DNA of 64,000 nucleotides from Pseudomonas frederiksbergensis. GTDB lineage: Bacteria > Pseudomonadota > Gammaproteobacteria > Pseudomonadales > Pseudomonadaceae. Positions 15,747 through 25,962 of the stretch are shown here, in pieces (the first letter of the stretch is position 1; each line of letters begins with the position of its first letter). The stretch is taken from positions 62,001 to 126,000 of the forward strand of contig NZ_MOBR01000015.1 of NCBI RefSeq assembly GCF_003732705.1, written 5' to 3'. A program made the translations under genes and the position numbers. The notes beneath the pieces were generated by a model. That model made no database searches and was not told the origin of the DNA. It worked only from the letters and a program-made list of their open reading frames with translations.

Positions 15747-17828
15747 TCAACCGGCAGCCAATTGCTCACCCCGATGAATGTCGTGCATGAATCGCTCCGC
15801 CGGCAGCGGATGCCCCAGCAGATAACCCTGCAACGAATCACACCCCAATTTCGTCAGGAAATCCTGCTGCACACCGGTCTCGACACCTTCCGCCACAATC
15901 CGCAAACCCAACGCCTGGCCGAGCGCGACAATCGCCGAGACGATGGCGGCGTCATCGCTGTCGTGCTCCAGGTCGCGGACGAAGCCACGGTCGATCTTCA
16001 ACTCATTGGCCGGCAAACGCTTGAGGTACATCAAGCTCGAATAACCGGTGCCGAAGTCATCAATGGACAAATCGACGCCCATGTCCGACAGCTCCTGCAG
16101 CACCGTCATGCTTGCATCGGCGTCGCTCATGGCGGTGGTTTCGGTGATTTCCAGGGTAAGGCTGTTGGCCGGCAAATGGTGCGTAGCCAGGGCCTTGGCC
16201 ACGCTCTGGACCAGGCCGACGTGGCAGAACTGCAAGGCGGACAGGTTCACCGCGATACGCCAGTCGGTGTAGCCGAGCACGTACCATTCGCGCATTTGCC
16301 GGCAGGCTTCGTTCAACACCCATTCGCCGATGGGAATGATCAGCCCGGTCTTTTCCGCCAGATCGATGAACTTGTCCGGCAGCAACATGCCCTGGGTCGG
16401 GTGCACCCAGCGCAGCAGCGCCTCGGCGCCGACCGGGCGGCCGTTGCTGGCGTCGAATTTGGGTTGGTAATACAAGCTGAATTGTTGCTGGTCGAGAGCG
16501 GCGCGCAGGTCTTGCAACAATTGCAGCTGTTTGCGAGCGTTGCTGTTCATCGAGGCGTCGAAAAAGCTGTGGCCGTTTTTCCCCGCGCCCTTGGCGTGGT
16601 ACATCGCGGCGTCGGCGTTCATCAGCAGCTCTTGCGCGGTCTGGCCGTTGCCTGGATAGAGCGCGATGCCGACGCTGGCGGAAATCTGCAGATCATGTTC
16701 GGCCACCCTGAACGAGCGCGCGATCAGGCTGACCTGACGCGCTGCCAGGTTCAGCGCATCGTTGGGCTCACTCAAGCGCACCAGCAACACGAATTCGTCA
16801 CCGCCGATCCGCGCCAGGGTGTCCTGGCTGCGCAAGTCCTCGCGCAGTCGCAAGCCGACCTCACGCAACAACTGGTCGCCCATGTGGTGGCCGAAGGCGT
16901 CGTTGACTGGTTTGAAACCATCCAGATCGATGAACATCAGCGCAAAACAACCGCCCTGCTCCTGCACCTTGGACATGGCCAGTTCGATGCGGTCCGCCAG
17001 CAGCGTGCGGTTCGGCAGGCCGGTCAGGGTGTCGTGCAGGGCCAGTTGGGTCAGTTCGCGGTTGGCTTCGGTCAACGAGTGCGCGAGGTCGGCGGTACGC
17101 GCTTCCAGGCGTGCGTCAAGAATCGAGGTTAGCAAGGCGATGCTCAATACCGCCAACGTGGTGATCAACACCAGGTTGTCCAGGCCCTTACCGCTCAAGC
17201 CATTGAGGGCGGCGCCGCAGAAGCTGCCGTCAGGAAACCGCGCCGCCGCCATGCCGGTGTAATGCATGCCGACGATGGCGAAGCCCATGATCACGGCGGC
17301 ACCGCCACGGATCAGGCCCACGTAGGGGGTGTGCTGGCGCAGGCGGAAAGCGATCCACAAGGCGGCTGCCGACGCACCGACAGCAATCAGCAACGAGGCG
17401 CTAAACAGCGTCGGGTCGTAGTCGATGCCCGGCTGCATGAGCATGGCCGCCATGCCGGTGTAATGCATGGCGCTGATGCCGCCGCCCATGATCAGCGCGC
17501 CAAATGCCAACTGCCACACCGGCAGCTTCGGCTGGCTGACCAGCCACAGGGCAAAGCCGCAGGACAAGATCGCGATCGCCAGCGACAGCACGGTGAGGCC
17601 GAGGTCGTAGCCCAGATCAATCGGTAATTTGAAGGCGAGCATGCCGATGAAATGCATCGACCACACGCCAATGCCCATGGCCACCGCCCCGCCGGCAGTC
17701 CACAGGTGAACGGCCCGGCCCTGGGTGGTGGCGATCCGGCCAGTCAGGTCCAGGGCGGTATAGGACGCAAGAATCGCCACGCACAGCGAGATGAAAACCA
17801 ACGTGGGGGAATAGGTGCCGATGAGCAT
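15747..17828 (-). CDS. mucR: MHYT-GGDEF-EAL c-di-GMP enzyme, MucR-like
   Basis: 693 residues. The N-terminal part has seven or so membrane helices carrying three MHYT-type motifs (MHFIGML, MHYTGMA, MHYTGMA), proposed to bind copper or sense gases. Then come a GGDEF domain with an intact RIGGDEF site and an EAL domain with GAEALLRW, DDFGTGYSSL and ELKIDRGFV, so both cyclase and phosphodiesterase centres look intact. Architecture and length match P. aeruginosa MucR (PA1727), which supplies c-di-GMP for alginate synthesis. NbdA is a related alternative, but it has a degenerate AGDEF. The start at 17828 follows CGGAAAATCC. Confidence 0.88.
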   Translation of the reverse strand: MLIGTYSPTLVFISLCVAILASYTALDLTGRIATTQGRAVHLWTAGGAVAMGIGVWSMHFIGMLAFKLPIDLGYDLGLTVLSLAIAILSCGFALWLVSQPKLPVWQLAFGALIMGGGISAMHYTGMAAMLMQPGIDYDPTLFSASLLIAVGASAAALWIAFRLRQHTPYVGLIRGGAAVIMGFAIVGMHYTGMAAARFPDGSFCGAALNGLSGKGLDNLVLITTLAVLSIALLTSILDARLEARTADLAHSLTEANRELTQLALHDTLTGLPNRTLLADRIELAMSKVQEQGGCFALMFIDLDGFKPVNDAFGHHMGDQLLREVGLRLREDLRSQDTLARIGGDEFVLLVRLSEPNDALNLAARQVSLIARSFRVAEHDLQISASVGIALYPGNGQTAQELLMNADAAMYHAKGAGKNGHSFFDASMNSNARKQLQLLQDLRAALDQQQFSLYYQPKFDASNGRPVGAEALLRWVHPTQGMLLPDKFIDLAEKTGLIIPIGEWVLNEACRQMREWYVLGYTDWRIAVNLSALQFCHVGLVQSVAKALATHHLPANSLTLEITETTAMSDADASMTVLQELSDMGVDLSIDDFGTGYSSLMYLKRLPANELKIDRGFVRDLEHDSDDAAIVSAIVALGQALGLRIVAEGVETGVQQDFLTKLGCDSLQGYLLGHPLPAERFMHDIHRGEQLAAG

Positions 17829-17990
17829 GGGATTTTCCGAGGCCTGCCCACCGTACTGCGTCCGTTCTCGGGGGGCAAAGTCGGCGATTGTACTGATTGC
17901 GCAGAAGAACGCACTGACAAAATTATCAAATGGCCATCAACCCGATGAAACGCTTGTTTGACACTTTTAAATCGTCATGACAACGCCGGT

Positions 17991-18110
17991 GATCGTTCCC
18001 ACGCTCTGCGTGGGAATGCCTCATCGGACGCTCTGCGTCCGGGACGCGGAGCGTCCTTGGCTGCATTCCCACGCAGAGCGTGGGAACGATCAGCAAGCGT
18101 GGGAACGATC
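17991..18110. repeat. 105-bp-type palindromic repeat, copy 5, with an extra half arm
   Basis: A full palindrome (17991-18091) is followed directly by a second copy of its 3' arm (AGCGTGGGAACGATC, to 18110). The extra arm suggests a partial tandem duplication. It lies downstream of the opmB-like gene. Confidence 0.85.
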
Positions 18111-18123
18111 GGTGCCAGCCAGG

Positions 18124-19605
18124 TTATTCCTTGTCGCTCACCTGCAATTGCCCATCCCACCCGCCGCCCAGCGCCGCAATCAACTGCACACTGGCAATCA
18201 ACCGGCTCTGCAACACGTTCAACACGCTTTGTTCATTACTCAATGCCGTGGCTTGCACCACCACCACATCCAGATAAGCAATCAACCCGGCCTTGTACTG
18301 GTTCTCGGTCAGGCGCAAGGAATCCCGGGCGGCGTCGAGGGCTTCCTGGCGCACCGCTGCTTCGTTCTCATACACCTTGAGCTGCACCAGGTAGTTTTCC
18401 ACCTCGCGGAAACCATCCAGCACGGTCTGGCGGTACTTGGCCACGGTTTCATCGTAGAGCGCTTCGTTGCGATCCACTTCCGCCGAGCGCGCGCCGCCGT
18501 CGAACAAAGGCAAGTCCAGTTTCGGCCCCACCGACCAGAAACGGTTCGGCAAGCTGATCAGGTTGCTGGACGTACTGCTGCTGTAGCCGCCGCTCAAGCT
18601 CAAGCTCAAATCCGGGTAGTAAGCGGCTTTCGCCACGCCGATATTGGCGTTGGCGGCAATCACCGAACGTTCGGCAGAGGCAATGTCCGGCCGGCGTTCG
18701 AGCAATTGCGACGGCAGGCTCAGGGGAATCTGCGGCAGTTTCGGAATGTCCTGGGTTTGCGCCAGGTTGAACTCCGCCGGTGCCTTGCCGATCAGCACCG
18801 CAATCGCGTTTTCGAACTGCGCACGTTGCCAGATCAGGTCCACCAGATCGGCCTGGGTGCTTTTCAACTGCGCCTGGGCCTGGGCCACCGCATCACGCCC
18901 GGACACGCCGGCGCGGTACTGATTCTGCGTCATTTGCAGCGAGCGCTGGTACGCCACGACCGTCGATTCCAGCAAGCGTTTCTGCTGATCAATCACCCGC
19001 AACTGCAAGTAGTTCTGCACCAGCTCCGACTGCTGACTCAGGCGCATCGCCGCCAGATCGGCGAAACTGGCCTGTGCGCTGGCGGTGTCGGCTTCCAGGC
19101 CGCGACGCAGCTTGCCCCAGATATCCGCTTCCCAACTGACCCCCAGTTCCGTGGTGTAGGTATTGCGAATACCGCTGGCGGAGCTGCTCAGGCTTGAACT
19201 GCTGCTGCCGGCCCCTTGACTGGAGCGGGTTTTACCCGCGCTCAAGTCAACCGTGGGGTAAAACGCCGCACGGGCGCTTTTCACCAAGGCTTGGGATTGA
19301 CGATAGCGGGCGTCGGCCTGGGCCACAGTCTGGTTGGCGCTGTTCAGTCGCTCGATCAAGCCGTCGAGCTGCCGGTCACCATACAACTCCCACCAGGCAC
19401 CCCGGGCCAGGGAATCGCTCGGACTGGCCTGACGCCAGCCCTCGGCTTCCTTGTACTGCGCCGGCTCGGCGGTTTGCGGACGCTGATAGTCCGGGCCGAC
19501 GGCGCAAGCGCTGATCAGCGCCATGCACAGCGCCAGACTCAACAGGCGCGAGCCCCGGGCCATGGCGATCGGTGCAGCCAGAGTGATAAGCGAACGGTCA
19601 GTCAT
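18124..19605 (-). CDS. opmB: OpmB-like outer-membrane efflux lipoprotein
   Basis: 493 residues, OprM/NodT family. The signal sequence ends in a lipobox (LISAC), followed by the usual VGPDYQRP start of the mature lipoprotein. Two homologous OEP halves carry the alpha-barrel heptads, e.g. ERRPDIASAERSVIAANANIG. It forms the TolC-type exit duct for the MuxABC pump. Its ATG overlaps the muxC stop (ATGA, 19602-19605), so it is the last gene of muxABC-opmB. Confidence 0.94.
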   Translation of the reverse strand: MTDRSLITLAAPIAMARGSRLLSLALCMALISACAVGPDYQRPQTAEPAQYKEAEGWRQASPSDSLARGAWWELYGDRQLDGLIERLNSANQTVAQADARYRQSQALVKSARAAFYPTVDLSAGKTRSSQGAGSSSSSLSSSASGIRNTYTTELGVSWEADIWGKLRRGLEADTASAQASFADLAAMRLSQQSELVQNYLQLRVIDQQKRLLESTVVAYQRSLQMTQNQYRAGVSGRDAVAQAQAQLKSTQADLVDLIWQRAQFENAIAVLIGKAPAEFNLAQTQDIPKLPQIPLSLPSQLLERRPDIASAERSVIAANANIGVAKAAYYPDLSLSLSGGYSSSTSSNLISLPNRFWSVGPKLDLPLFDGGARSAEVDRNEALYDETVAKYRQTVLDGFREVENYLVQLKVYENEAAVRQEALDAARDSLRLTENQYKAGLIAYLDVVVVQATALSNEQSVLNVLQSRLIASVQLIAALGGGWDGQLQVSDKE

Positions 19606-22600
19606 AGCGGAGTTTCCAGAGCTGCATCGGTACGTACCCCACGCCATTTATTGAATCGATGGCGCAGTTTGTCGAGATAGAGGTAAACCACCGGGGTGGT
19701 GTAGAGGGTCAGCACCTGGCTGAAAATAAGTCCGCCGATGATGGTCAGGCCCAACGGCTGGCGCATTTCCGCACCTTCGGCACGGCTGAGCAACAGCGGC
19801 AACGCGCCGAGGATCGCCGCCAGGGTGGTCATCAGAATCGGTCGCAGACGTTGCAAGCAAGCGCTGCGAATCGAATCCAGCGGCGTCATGCCTTGATGCC
19901 GCTCCAACTGCAACGCGAGATCGATCATCAGGATGGCGTTTTTCTTCACCACCCCGATCAGCAGGAACAGCCCCAACAGCGAAATCAGGCTGAACTCCCC
20001 GCCCAGGGCATAGATCGACAGCAATGCGCCGACCCCGGCCGACGGCAAGGTCGACAGAATCGTCAGCGGGTGAATGTAACTTTCATACAACACGCCCAAC
20101 ACCAGGTACACCGCCACCAGCGCGCCGAGAATCATGAACGGCTGGCTCTTCTGGGTCGCGGCAAAGGCGTCGGCGGTGCCGGCCATTTTCACAATGACGT
20201 CTTCCGGCATACCCAGCTTGGCAATCGCCCGCTCGATGGCCGCCGTGCCCTGCTCCACCGTGACGCCTTCGGCCATGTCGAAGGAGATGCTTTCGGAAGC
20301 AAACTGGCCTTCGTGGCTGACGCGGTCGTCTTCCAGGCTATTTTCGTAGTGAGCGATGGTGGACAACGGAATCCGTGCGCCCGTGGACGTGATCACCTGG
20401 ACCTGCTTCAACGTAATCGGGTCCTGGGCATATTTCGGATTGACCTCCATCACCACCTGATACTGGTTGAGGCTGTCGTAGATCGTCGAAATCTGCCGCT
20501 GGCTGTAGGCGTTGTTCAACACCGCCGTGACCATGTCCATGTCCACACCCAGGCGCTTGGCCTGGTCGCGGTCAACAATCAGCGTCACCTGTTGCGCGCC
20601 ACGTCCTTCACGGGCGTCAATCGCGGTCAGCTCCGGCAAGGCCCGCAGCGCGGTGACGACTTTCGGATACCACTCGCGCAATGAGCCCAGGTCGGCGCTT
20701 TGCAGGATGTAGGAATACTGCGAAGTGGTCTGTTCACGGCCACCGCCAAATTGCAGGTCCTGATCCGCCATCAACATCAACTGCGCACCGGCAACCTTGG
20801 GCATTTCCTTGCGCAAGCGTTCGATGACTTTTTGCGCCGAAACGTTGCGTTCCTTGATCGGTTTCAAGCGCACCAGCATGAAGGCGTTGTTGGTGCCGTT
20901 GGTGCCGCCAATGAACCCGGCCACGCTTTGCACCGCCTCGTCCTTGAGCACCGCACGGCGGAAGATTTCCATCTTCGGCTGCATCACGCTGAACGACAGG
21001 CCATCGTCGCCGCGAACGAAGCCGATCAACTGACCGGTGTCCTGCTGCGGCATAAAGGTTTTCGGCACCACCACGTACAACGCAACGTTGACGCCGACGG
21101 TGATGATCAGGCTAAGCAACGTCAGGCGTCGGTGACGCAGCACCCAGTCGAGGCTGGTGGCGTATTTGCCGACCATCCATTCGTTGGCCCGCTGGCTCCA
21201 GCGCTGCAAGCGGTTTTCCTGGCCCGGGGTGTGCGGCTTGAGCCAACGGGCGCAGAGCATCGGCGTCAAGGTCAGGGACACAATCAGCGAAACGACGATG
21301 GACGCCGCCAGGGTGATGGAAAACTCGCGGAACAGGCTTTCGATGATGCCGCCCATAAACAGGATCGACAGGAACACCGCTACCAGCGAAACGTTCATCG
21401 ACAGCAGCGTAAACCCGACTTCCTGCGCACCGAGGTACGCGGCCTTCATCGGCGGCACGCCTTCGTCGATGTGCCGGGTAATGTTCTCCAGCACCACGAT
21501 GGCATCGTCCACCACCAGCCCGGTGGCCAGGATCAACGCCATCAGCGACAGGTTGTTCAGGGAAAACCCATACAGGTACATCACCGCGAAGGTGCCGACC
21601 AGCGATACCGGCACCGCCAGCGTCGGGATCAGGGAGGCACGGAAGTTACCCAGGAACAGGAACACCACCAGAATCACCAGGGCCACGGCGATCAGCAGGG
21701 TCATTTCCGCTTCATGCAACGTGGCCTTGATCACCGGCGAACGGTCCATGGCCAGGTTCAGCTTGACGCTGGCCGGCAACACCGCTTGCAGCGCCGGTAA
21801 CTGCGCCTTGATCTCGTTGACTGTCTCGATGATGTTGGCGCCGGCCTGACGGTTGATCACCAGCAGCACCGCCGCGTCGTCGTTGAAAAAACCGCTGTTG
21901 TAGCGGTCCTCGACGCCGTCGCTGACCGTGGCCACATCCTTCAGGCGCAGGGCCGCGCCGTTGTTGTAGTGGATGATCAGCGACTCGTAGTCCTTGGCCT
22001 TTTCCAGTTGATCGTTGGCCTGCACCTGCCACAGGCGCTGGTCGTCCTCGACCGAGCCTTTCGGCCGGCGCACGTTGGCGTTGGCAATGGTGTTGCGCAC
22101 ATCGTCCAGGGCCACGCCGTATTGGTTGAGCGCCTGGGGTTCGAGCTCGATGCGCACCGCCGGCAGGGAGCTGCCGCCGATCTGCACTTCACCCACGCCC
22201 TGCACCTGGGACAGGCTCTGGGACAGGATCGTCGAGGCCAAATCGTAGAGCTGACCTTTCTCCAGCACATCCGAAGTCAGCGACAACACCATGATCGGCG
22301 CTTGCGACGGGTTGACCTTCTTATACGTCGGCATGCTGCGCATCCCGCTCGGCAGCAGGTTGCGCGAGGCGTTGATCGCCGCTTGCACTTCCCGCGCAGC
22401 GCCGTTGATGTCGCGGTCGAGGTCGAACTGCAAAATCACCCGGGTCGAACCCTGGCTGGAGCGGCTGCTCATGGTGTTAACCCCGGCGATGGCGCCGAAG
22501 GAACGCTCAAGCGGCGTGGCCACGGTCGAGGCCATCACTTCGGGACTCGCCCCCGGCAGACTGGCCTGAACCACGATCACCGGGAAATCCATCTGCGGCA

Positions 22601-22709
22601 ACGGCGACACCGGCAACAGGCCGAAACTCACGCCGCCCAGCAGCATGATTGCCAGGCTCAGCAACATGGTCGCGACCGGGCGCTTGATGAAAGGACCGGA
22701 CAGGTTCAT
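19602..22709 (-). CDS. muxC: RND efflux permease MuxC/MdtC
   Basis: 1035 residues, a full-length RND pump with twelve membrane segments and two large periplasmic loops. The proton-relay motif is present in TM4 (GLVVDDAIVVLENI), and GVVKKNAILMIDLAL in the second half is typical of the MdtBC branch. MdtB/MdtC-type permeases work as heterotrimers, here with the adjacent muxB product, to export drugs and aromatic compounds (aztreonam, macrolides and novobiocin are reported for P. aeruginosa MuxABC). CGGAG precedes the start at 22709. A REPIN separates it from muxB. Confidence 0.95.
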   Translation of the reverse strand: MNLSGPFIKRPVATMLLSLAIMLLGGVSFGLLPVSPLPQMDFPVIVVQASLPGASPEVMASTVATPLERSFGAIAGVNTMSSRSSQGSTRVILQFDLDRDINGAAREVQAAINASRNLLPSGMRSMPTYKKVNPSQAPIMVLSLTSDVLEKGQLYDLASTILSQSLSQVQGVGEVQIGGSSLPAVRIELEPQALNQYGVALDDVRNTIANANVRRPKGSVEDDQRLWQVQANDQLEKAKDYESLIIHYNNGAALRLKDVATVSDGVEDRYNSGFFNDDAAVLLVINRQAGANIIETVNEIKAQLPALQAVLPASVKLNLAMDRSPVIKATLHEAEMTLLIAVALVILVVFLFLGNFRASLIPTLAVPVSLVGTFAVMYLYGFSLNNLSLMALILATGLVVDDAIVVLENITRHIDEGVPPMKAAYLGAQEVGFTLLSMNVSLVAVFLSILFMGGIIESLFREFSITLAASIVVSLIVSLTLTPMLCARWLKPHTPGQENRLQRWSQRANEWMVGKYATSLDWVLRHRRLTLLSLIITVGVNVALYVVVPKTFMPQQDTGQLIGFVRGDDGLSFSVMQPKMEIFRRAVLKDEAVQSVAGFIGGTNGTNNAFMLVRLKPIKERNVSAQKVIERLRKEMPKVAGAQLMLMADQDLQFGGGREQTTSQYSYILQSADLGSLREWYPKVVTALRALPELTAIDAREGRGAQQVTLIVDRDQAKRLGVDMDMVTAVLNNAYSQRQISTIYDSLNQYQVVMEVNPKYAQDPITLKQVQVITSTGARIPLSTIAHYENSLEDDRVSHEGQFASESISFDMAEGVTVEQGTAAIERAIAKLGMPEDVIVKMAGTADAFAATQKSQPFMILGALVAVYLVLGVLYESYIHPLTILSTLPSAGVGALLSIYALGGEFSLISLLGLFLLIGVVKKNAILMIDLALQLERHQGMTPLDSIRSACLQRLRPILMTTLAAILGALPLLLSRAEGAEMRQPLGLTIIGGLIFSQVLTLYTTPVVYLYLDKLRHRFNKWRGVRTDAALETPL

Positions 22710-22735
22710 GGACGACAGCTCCGGACATCGATCCC

Positions 22736-22826
22736 TGTGGGAGCGAGCTTGCTCGCGATGAGGCCGGCACAGGCAACATCGATGCTCACCGACACACCGC
22801 TATCGCGAGCAAGCTCGCTCCCACAA
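22736..22826. repeat. REPIN between muxB and muxC
   Basis: Facing arms TGTGGGAGCGAGCTTGCTCG and its reverse complement around a 40-base loop. It occupies most of the 157-base gap between muxB and muxC, while the other junctions in this operon overlap by 4 bases. This points to an insertion that broke a tight junction. Confidence 0.9.
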
Positions 22827-22866
22827 GGGGCGCGCCTTGCAGGTACAGATGTGCCATTCCAAGCCG

Positions 22867-25800
22867 TCATACCGCGACCTCTTTCGAATCAGTCTTGCCA
22901 AAGCGGCGCCCCAACCGATCGAAATACAGGTAAATCACGGGCGTGGTGAACAAGGTCAACACCTGACTCACCAGCAACCCACCGACCATCACCAGACCCA
23001 GCGGTTGACGCAACTCCGCGCCCGACCCGGTGGCCAGCATCAACGGCACCGCGCCGAACAATGCGGCCAGTGTCGTCATCAAAATCGGCCGGAAGCGCAG
23101 CAGCGCCGCTTGATAGATCGCCTGTTCCGGCGCCATGCCCTGATTGCGCTCGGCGTCGAGGGCGAAGTCGATCATCATGATCGCGTTCTTTTTCACGATG
23201 CCGATCAGCAAAATGATGCCGATGATCGCGATCATCCCCAGGTCATTGCCGGTCAGCAGCAGCGCCAGCAAGGCGCCGACCGCCGCCGAGGGCAAGGTCG
23301 ACAGGATGGTGATCGGGTGAATGTAACTCTCGTAGAGCACGCCGAGCACGATGTACATGGTCACCACCGCCGCGAGGATCAGCAGCAAGGTGCTCGACAA
23401 CGACGCCTGGAACGCTTCGGCCGCGCCCTGGAACTGGGTCTGCACGCCAATCGGCATGCCGATGTCTTTCTGCACTTGATCGATGACTTCAACCGCATGC
23501 CCCAGCGCCACGCCGGGCGCCAGGTTGAACGACATCATCACCGCCGGGAACTGGCCGATGTGGGTGATCGCCAATTGCGTCTGCCGTTGCTCGACATGGG
23601 CCAGACTGGACAGGCGCACCTGACCGCCATCGGTGGTCTTGACGTGAATCTGGTTCAGCGCATCCGGGCCGATTTTCTCGCCGGACTGGGATTGCAGCAC
23701 CACGCGATACTGGCTGGCCTGGGTGTAAATCGTGGAAATCTGCCGCTGGCCGAAAGCGTCGTACAGCGCATCGGTGATGTTCGACACCGACACCCCGACC
23801 CGTGACGCCGCATCGCGGTCGATCACCAGGTACACCTGCAAACCCTTGTCCTGCAAATCGCTGGCGACGTCGGTCAGTTCCGGCCGTTGGGCCAGGGCTT
23901 CCACCAGACGCCCGCTCCACAGGCTCAGCAGCTCCGAGTCCGGGGACGACATGCTGAATTGGTACTGGGTGCGGCTGACCCGGTCTTCGATGGTCAGGTC
24001 CTGCACCGGCTGCATAAACAGGCGAATGCCCACCAGTTTGTCCACTTCCGGTTGCAGGCGCGCAATGATCTTGGTCGCGCTGAGGTCCCTCGCACTGTGG
24101 GGCTTGAGGTTGATCAGCATGCGTCCGCTGTTGAGCGTCGAGTTGTCGCCGTCAACGCCGATGTAGGACGACAGACTCTCTACTGCCGGATCAGCCAGGA
24201 TCACTTTGGCCAGTTCCTGCTGACGCTCGCTCATCGCCGCAAAGGAAATCGACTGCGGCGCCTCGGAAATGCCCTGGATGACCCCGGTGTCCTGCACCGG
24301 GAAGAAGCCCTTGGGCACCACCATATAAAGAAACACCGTCAACCCGAGAGTCGCGATGGCCACCAGCAAGGTCAGCGGCTGATGCTTGAGCACCCACTGC
24401 AACTTGCGCCCGTAAGCGGCGATCATCCAGTCGATGGTCGCGCCGCTGGCCCGGTAGAAACGGCCCTGTTCTTCCTCCTTGGGTTCACGCTTGAGCAGCC
24501 GCGCGCACATCATCGGCGTCAGGGTCAGGGACACCACCAGGGAAATCAGGATCGCCACCGCCAGGGTGATGGCGAATTCACGGAACAGCCGCCCCACCAC
24601 GTCGGCCATGAACAGCAGCGGAATCAGCACCGCGATCAACGACAGGGTCAGGGAAATCAGGGTGAAGCCGATTTGTTTGGCGCCCTTGAGCGCGGCGTTC
24701 AGCGGCGTGTCGCCTTCTTCGATAAACCGGGAAATGTTCTCCAGCATCACGATGGCATCGTCCACCACGAAACCGGTGGCGATGGTCAGGGCCATCAAGG
24801 TCAGGTTATTGACCGAGAACCCCGCGAGGTACATCACGCCGAACGTGCCGATCAGCGACAACGGCACCGCGACCGATGGAATGATGGTCGCACTGGCCCG
24901 GCGCAAGAACAGGAACGTCACCATCACCACCAGGGCGATGGCGATCAGCAGTTCGTGTTGCACGTCGGTGACCGAGGCGCGGATGGTCTGGGTGCGGTCG
25001 GTCAGGACGGTCACTTCAAGGCCGGCCGGCAGGTTGTCGGTGATGCTCGGCAACAAGGCCTTGATCCGGTCCACCACTTCGATGACGTTGGCACCGGGCT
25101 GACGCTGGATGTTCAGCAACACCGCCTGGTTTTCATTGGCCCACGCCGCCAGTCGTTCGTTCTCGGCACCGTCGACGATTTGCGCCACGTCCTTGAGCCG
25201 CAACGGCGCGCCGTTGGCGTAGGCGAGGATCAGGTTGGCGTAGTCCTTGGGCGACGTCAGTTGGTCGTTGGCATCGAGCATCGACACCCGGGTCGGGCCG
25301 TCGAAGTTACCCTTGGGCTGGTTGACGTTGGACGCACCGATCAGGGTGCGCACGTCGGACAGGTTCAAACCATTGGCCGCCAGGGCTTCCGGATTGACCT
25401 TGATCCGCACCGCCTGACGCTGGCCGCCGGCGATGCTGACCATACCGACGCCGCTGATCTGGGCAATTTTCTGCGCCATGCGGGTATCGACCAAATCATT
25501 GAGTTTGGGCAGCAGCATGGTCTTGGAGGTGATGGCCAGGGTCAGCACCGGGGTGTCCGCCGGGTTGACCTTGTTGTACACCGGCGGCGCCGGCAGATCC
25601 TTGGGCAGCAAATTGGTCGCGGCGTTGATCGCGGCTTGTACCTGTTGCTCGGCGACGTCCATGTTGATGTCGAGGCTGAAACGCAAGGTCAGCACCGAGG
25701 CACCGCCCGAACTGGTGGACGCCATTTGCGTCAGGCCGGGCATTTGCCCGAACTGGCGCTCAAGGGGCGCGGTCACCGCACTGGTCATCACGTCCGGGCT

Positions 25801-25962
25801 GGCGCCGGGATAGAGCGTCATGACGCGGATGGTCGGGTAATCGACCTGAGGCAATGCCGACACCGGCAGCAACCGGTAGGCGATGATGCCGGCCAGGATA
25901 ATGGCCAGCATGCTCAGGGTCGTGGCGACCGGGCGAAGGATGAACAGCCGCGAGATGTTCAT
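22867..25962 (-). CDS. muxB: RND efflux permease MuxB/MdtB
   Basis: 1031 residues, RND family, closest to MdtB. TM4 carries GFVVDDAIVMLENI with the paired Asp of the proton relay, and the second half has GIVKKNAIMMIDFAL. It should pair with MuxC in a heteromultimer that receives substrates from the MuxA adaptor. Start at 25962 overlaps the muxA stop by 4 bases, so translation is coupled. No truncation or missing core residue is seen. Confidence 0.95.
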   Translation of the reverse strand: MNISRLFILRPVATTLSMLAIILAGIIAYRLLPVSALPQVDYPTIRVMTLYPGASPDVMTSAVTAPLERQFGQMPGLTQMASTSSGGASVLTLRFSLDINMDVAEQQVQAAINAATNLLPKDLPAPPVYNKVNPADTPVLTLAITSKTMLLPKLNDLVDTRMAQKIAQISGVGMVSIAGGQRQAVRIKVNPEALAANGLNLSDVRTLIGASNVNQPKGNFDGPTRVSMLDANDQLTSPKDYANLILAYANGAPLRLKDVAQIVDGAENERLAAWANENQAVLLNIQRQPGANVIEVVDRIKALLPSITDNLPAGLEVTVLTDRTQTIRASVTDVQHELLIAIALVVMVTFLFLRRASATIIPSVAVPLSLIGTFGVMYLAGFSVNNLTLMALTIATGFVVDDAIVMLENISRFIEEGDTPLNAALKGAKQIGFTLISLTLSLIAVLIPLLFMADVVGRLFREFAITLAVAILISLVVSLTLTPMMCARLLKREPKEEEQGRFYRASGATIDWMIAAYGRKLQWVLKHQPLTLLVAIATLGLTVFLYMVVPKGFFPVQDTGVIQGISEAPQSISFAAMSERQQELAKVILADPAVESLSSYIGVDGDNSTLNSGRMLINLKPHSARDLSATKIIARLQPEVDKLVGIRLFMQPVQDLTIEDRVSRTQYQFSMSSPDSELLSLWSGRLVEALAQRPELTDVASDLQDKGLQVYLVIDRDAASRVGVSVSNITDALYDAFGQRQISTIYTQASQYRVVLQSQSGEKIGPDALNQIHVKTTDGGQVRLSSLAHVEQRQTQLAITHIGQFPAVMMSFNLAPGVALGHAVEVIDQVQKDIGMPIGVQTQFQGAAEAFQASLSSTLLLILAAVVTMYIVLGVLYESYIHPITILSTLPSAAVGALLALLLTGNDLGMIAIIGIILLIGIVKKNAIMMIDFALDAERNQGMAPEQAIYQAALLRFRPILMTTLAALFGAVPLMLATGSGAELRQPLGLVMVGGLLVSQVLTLFTTPVIYLYFDRLGRRFGKTDSKEVAV

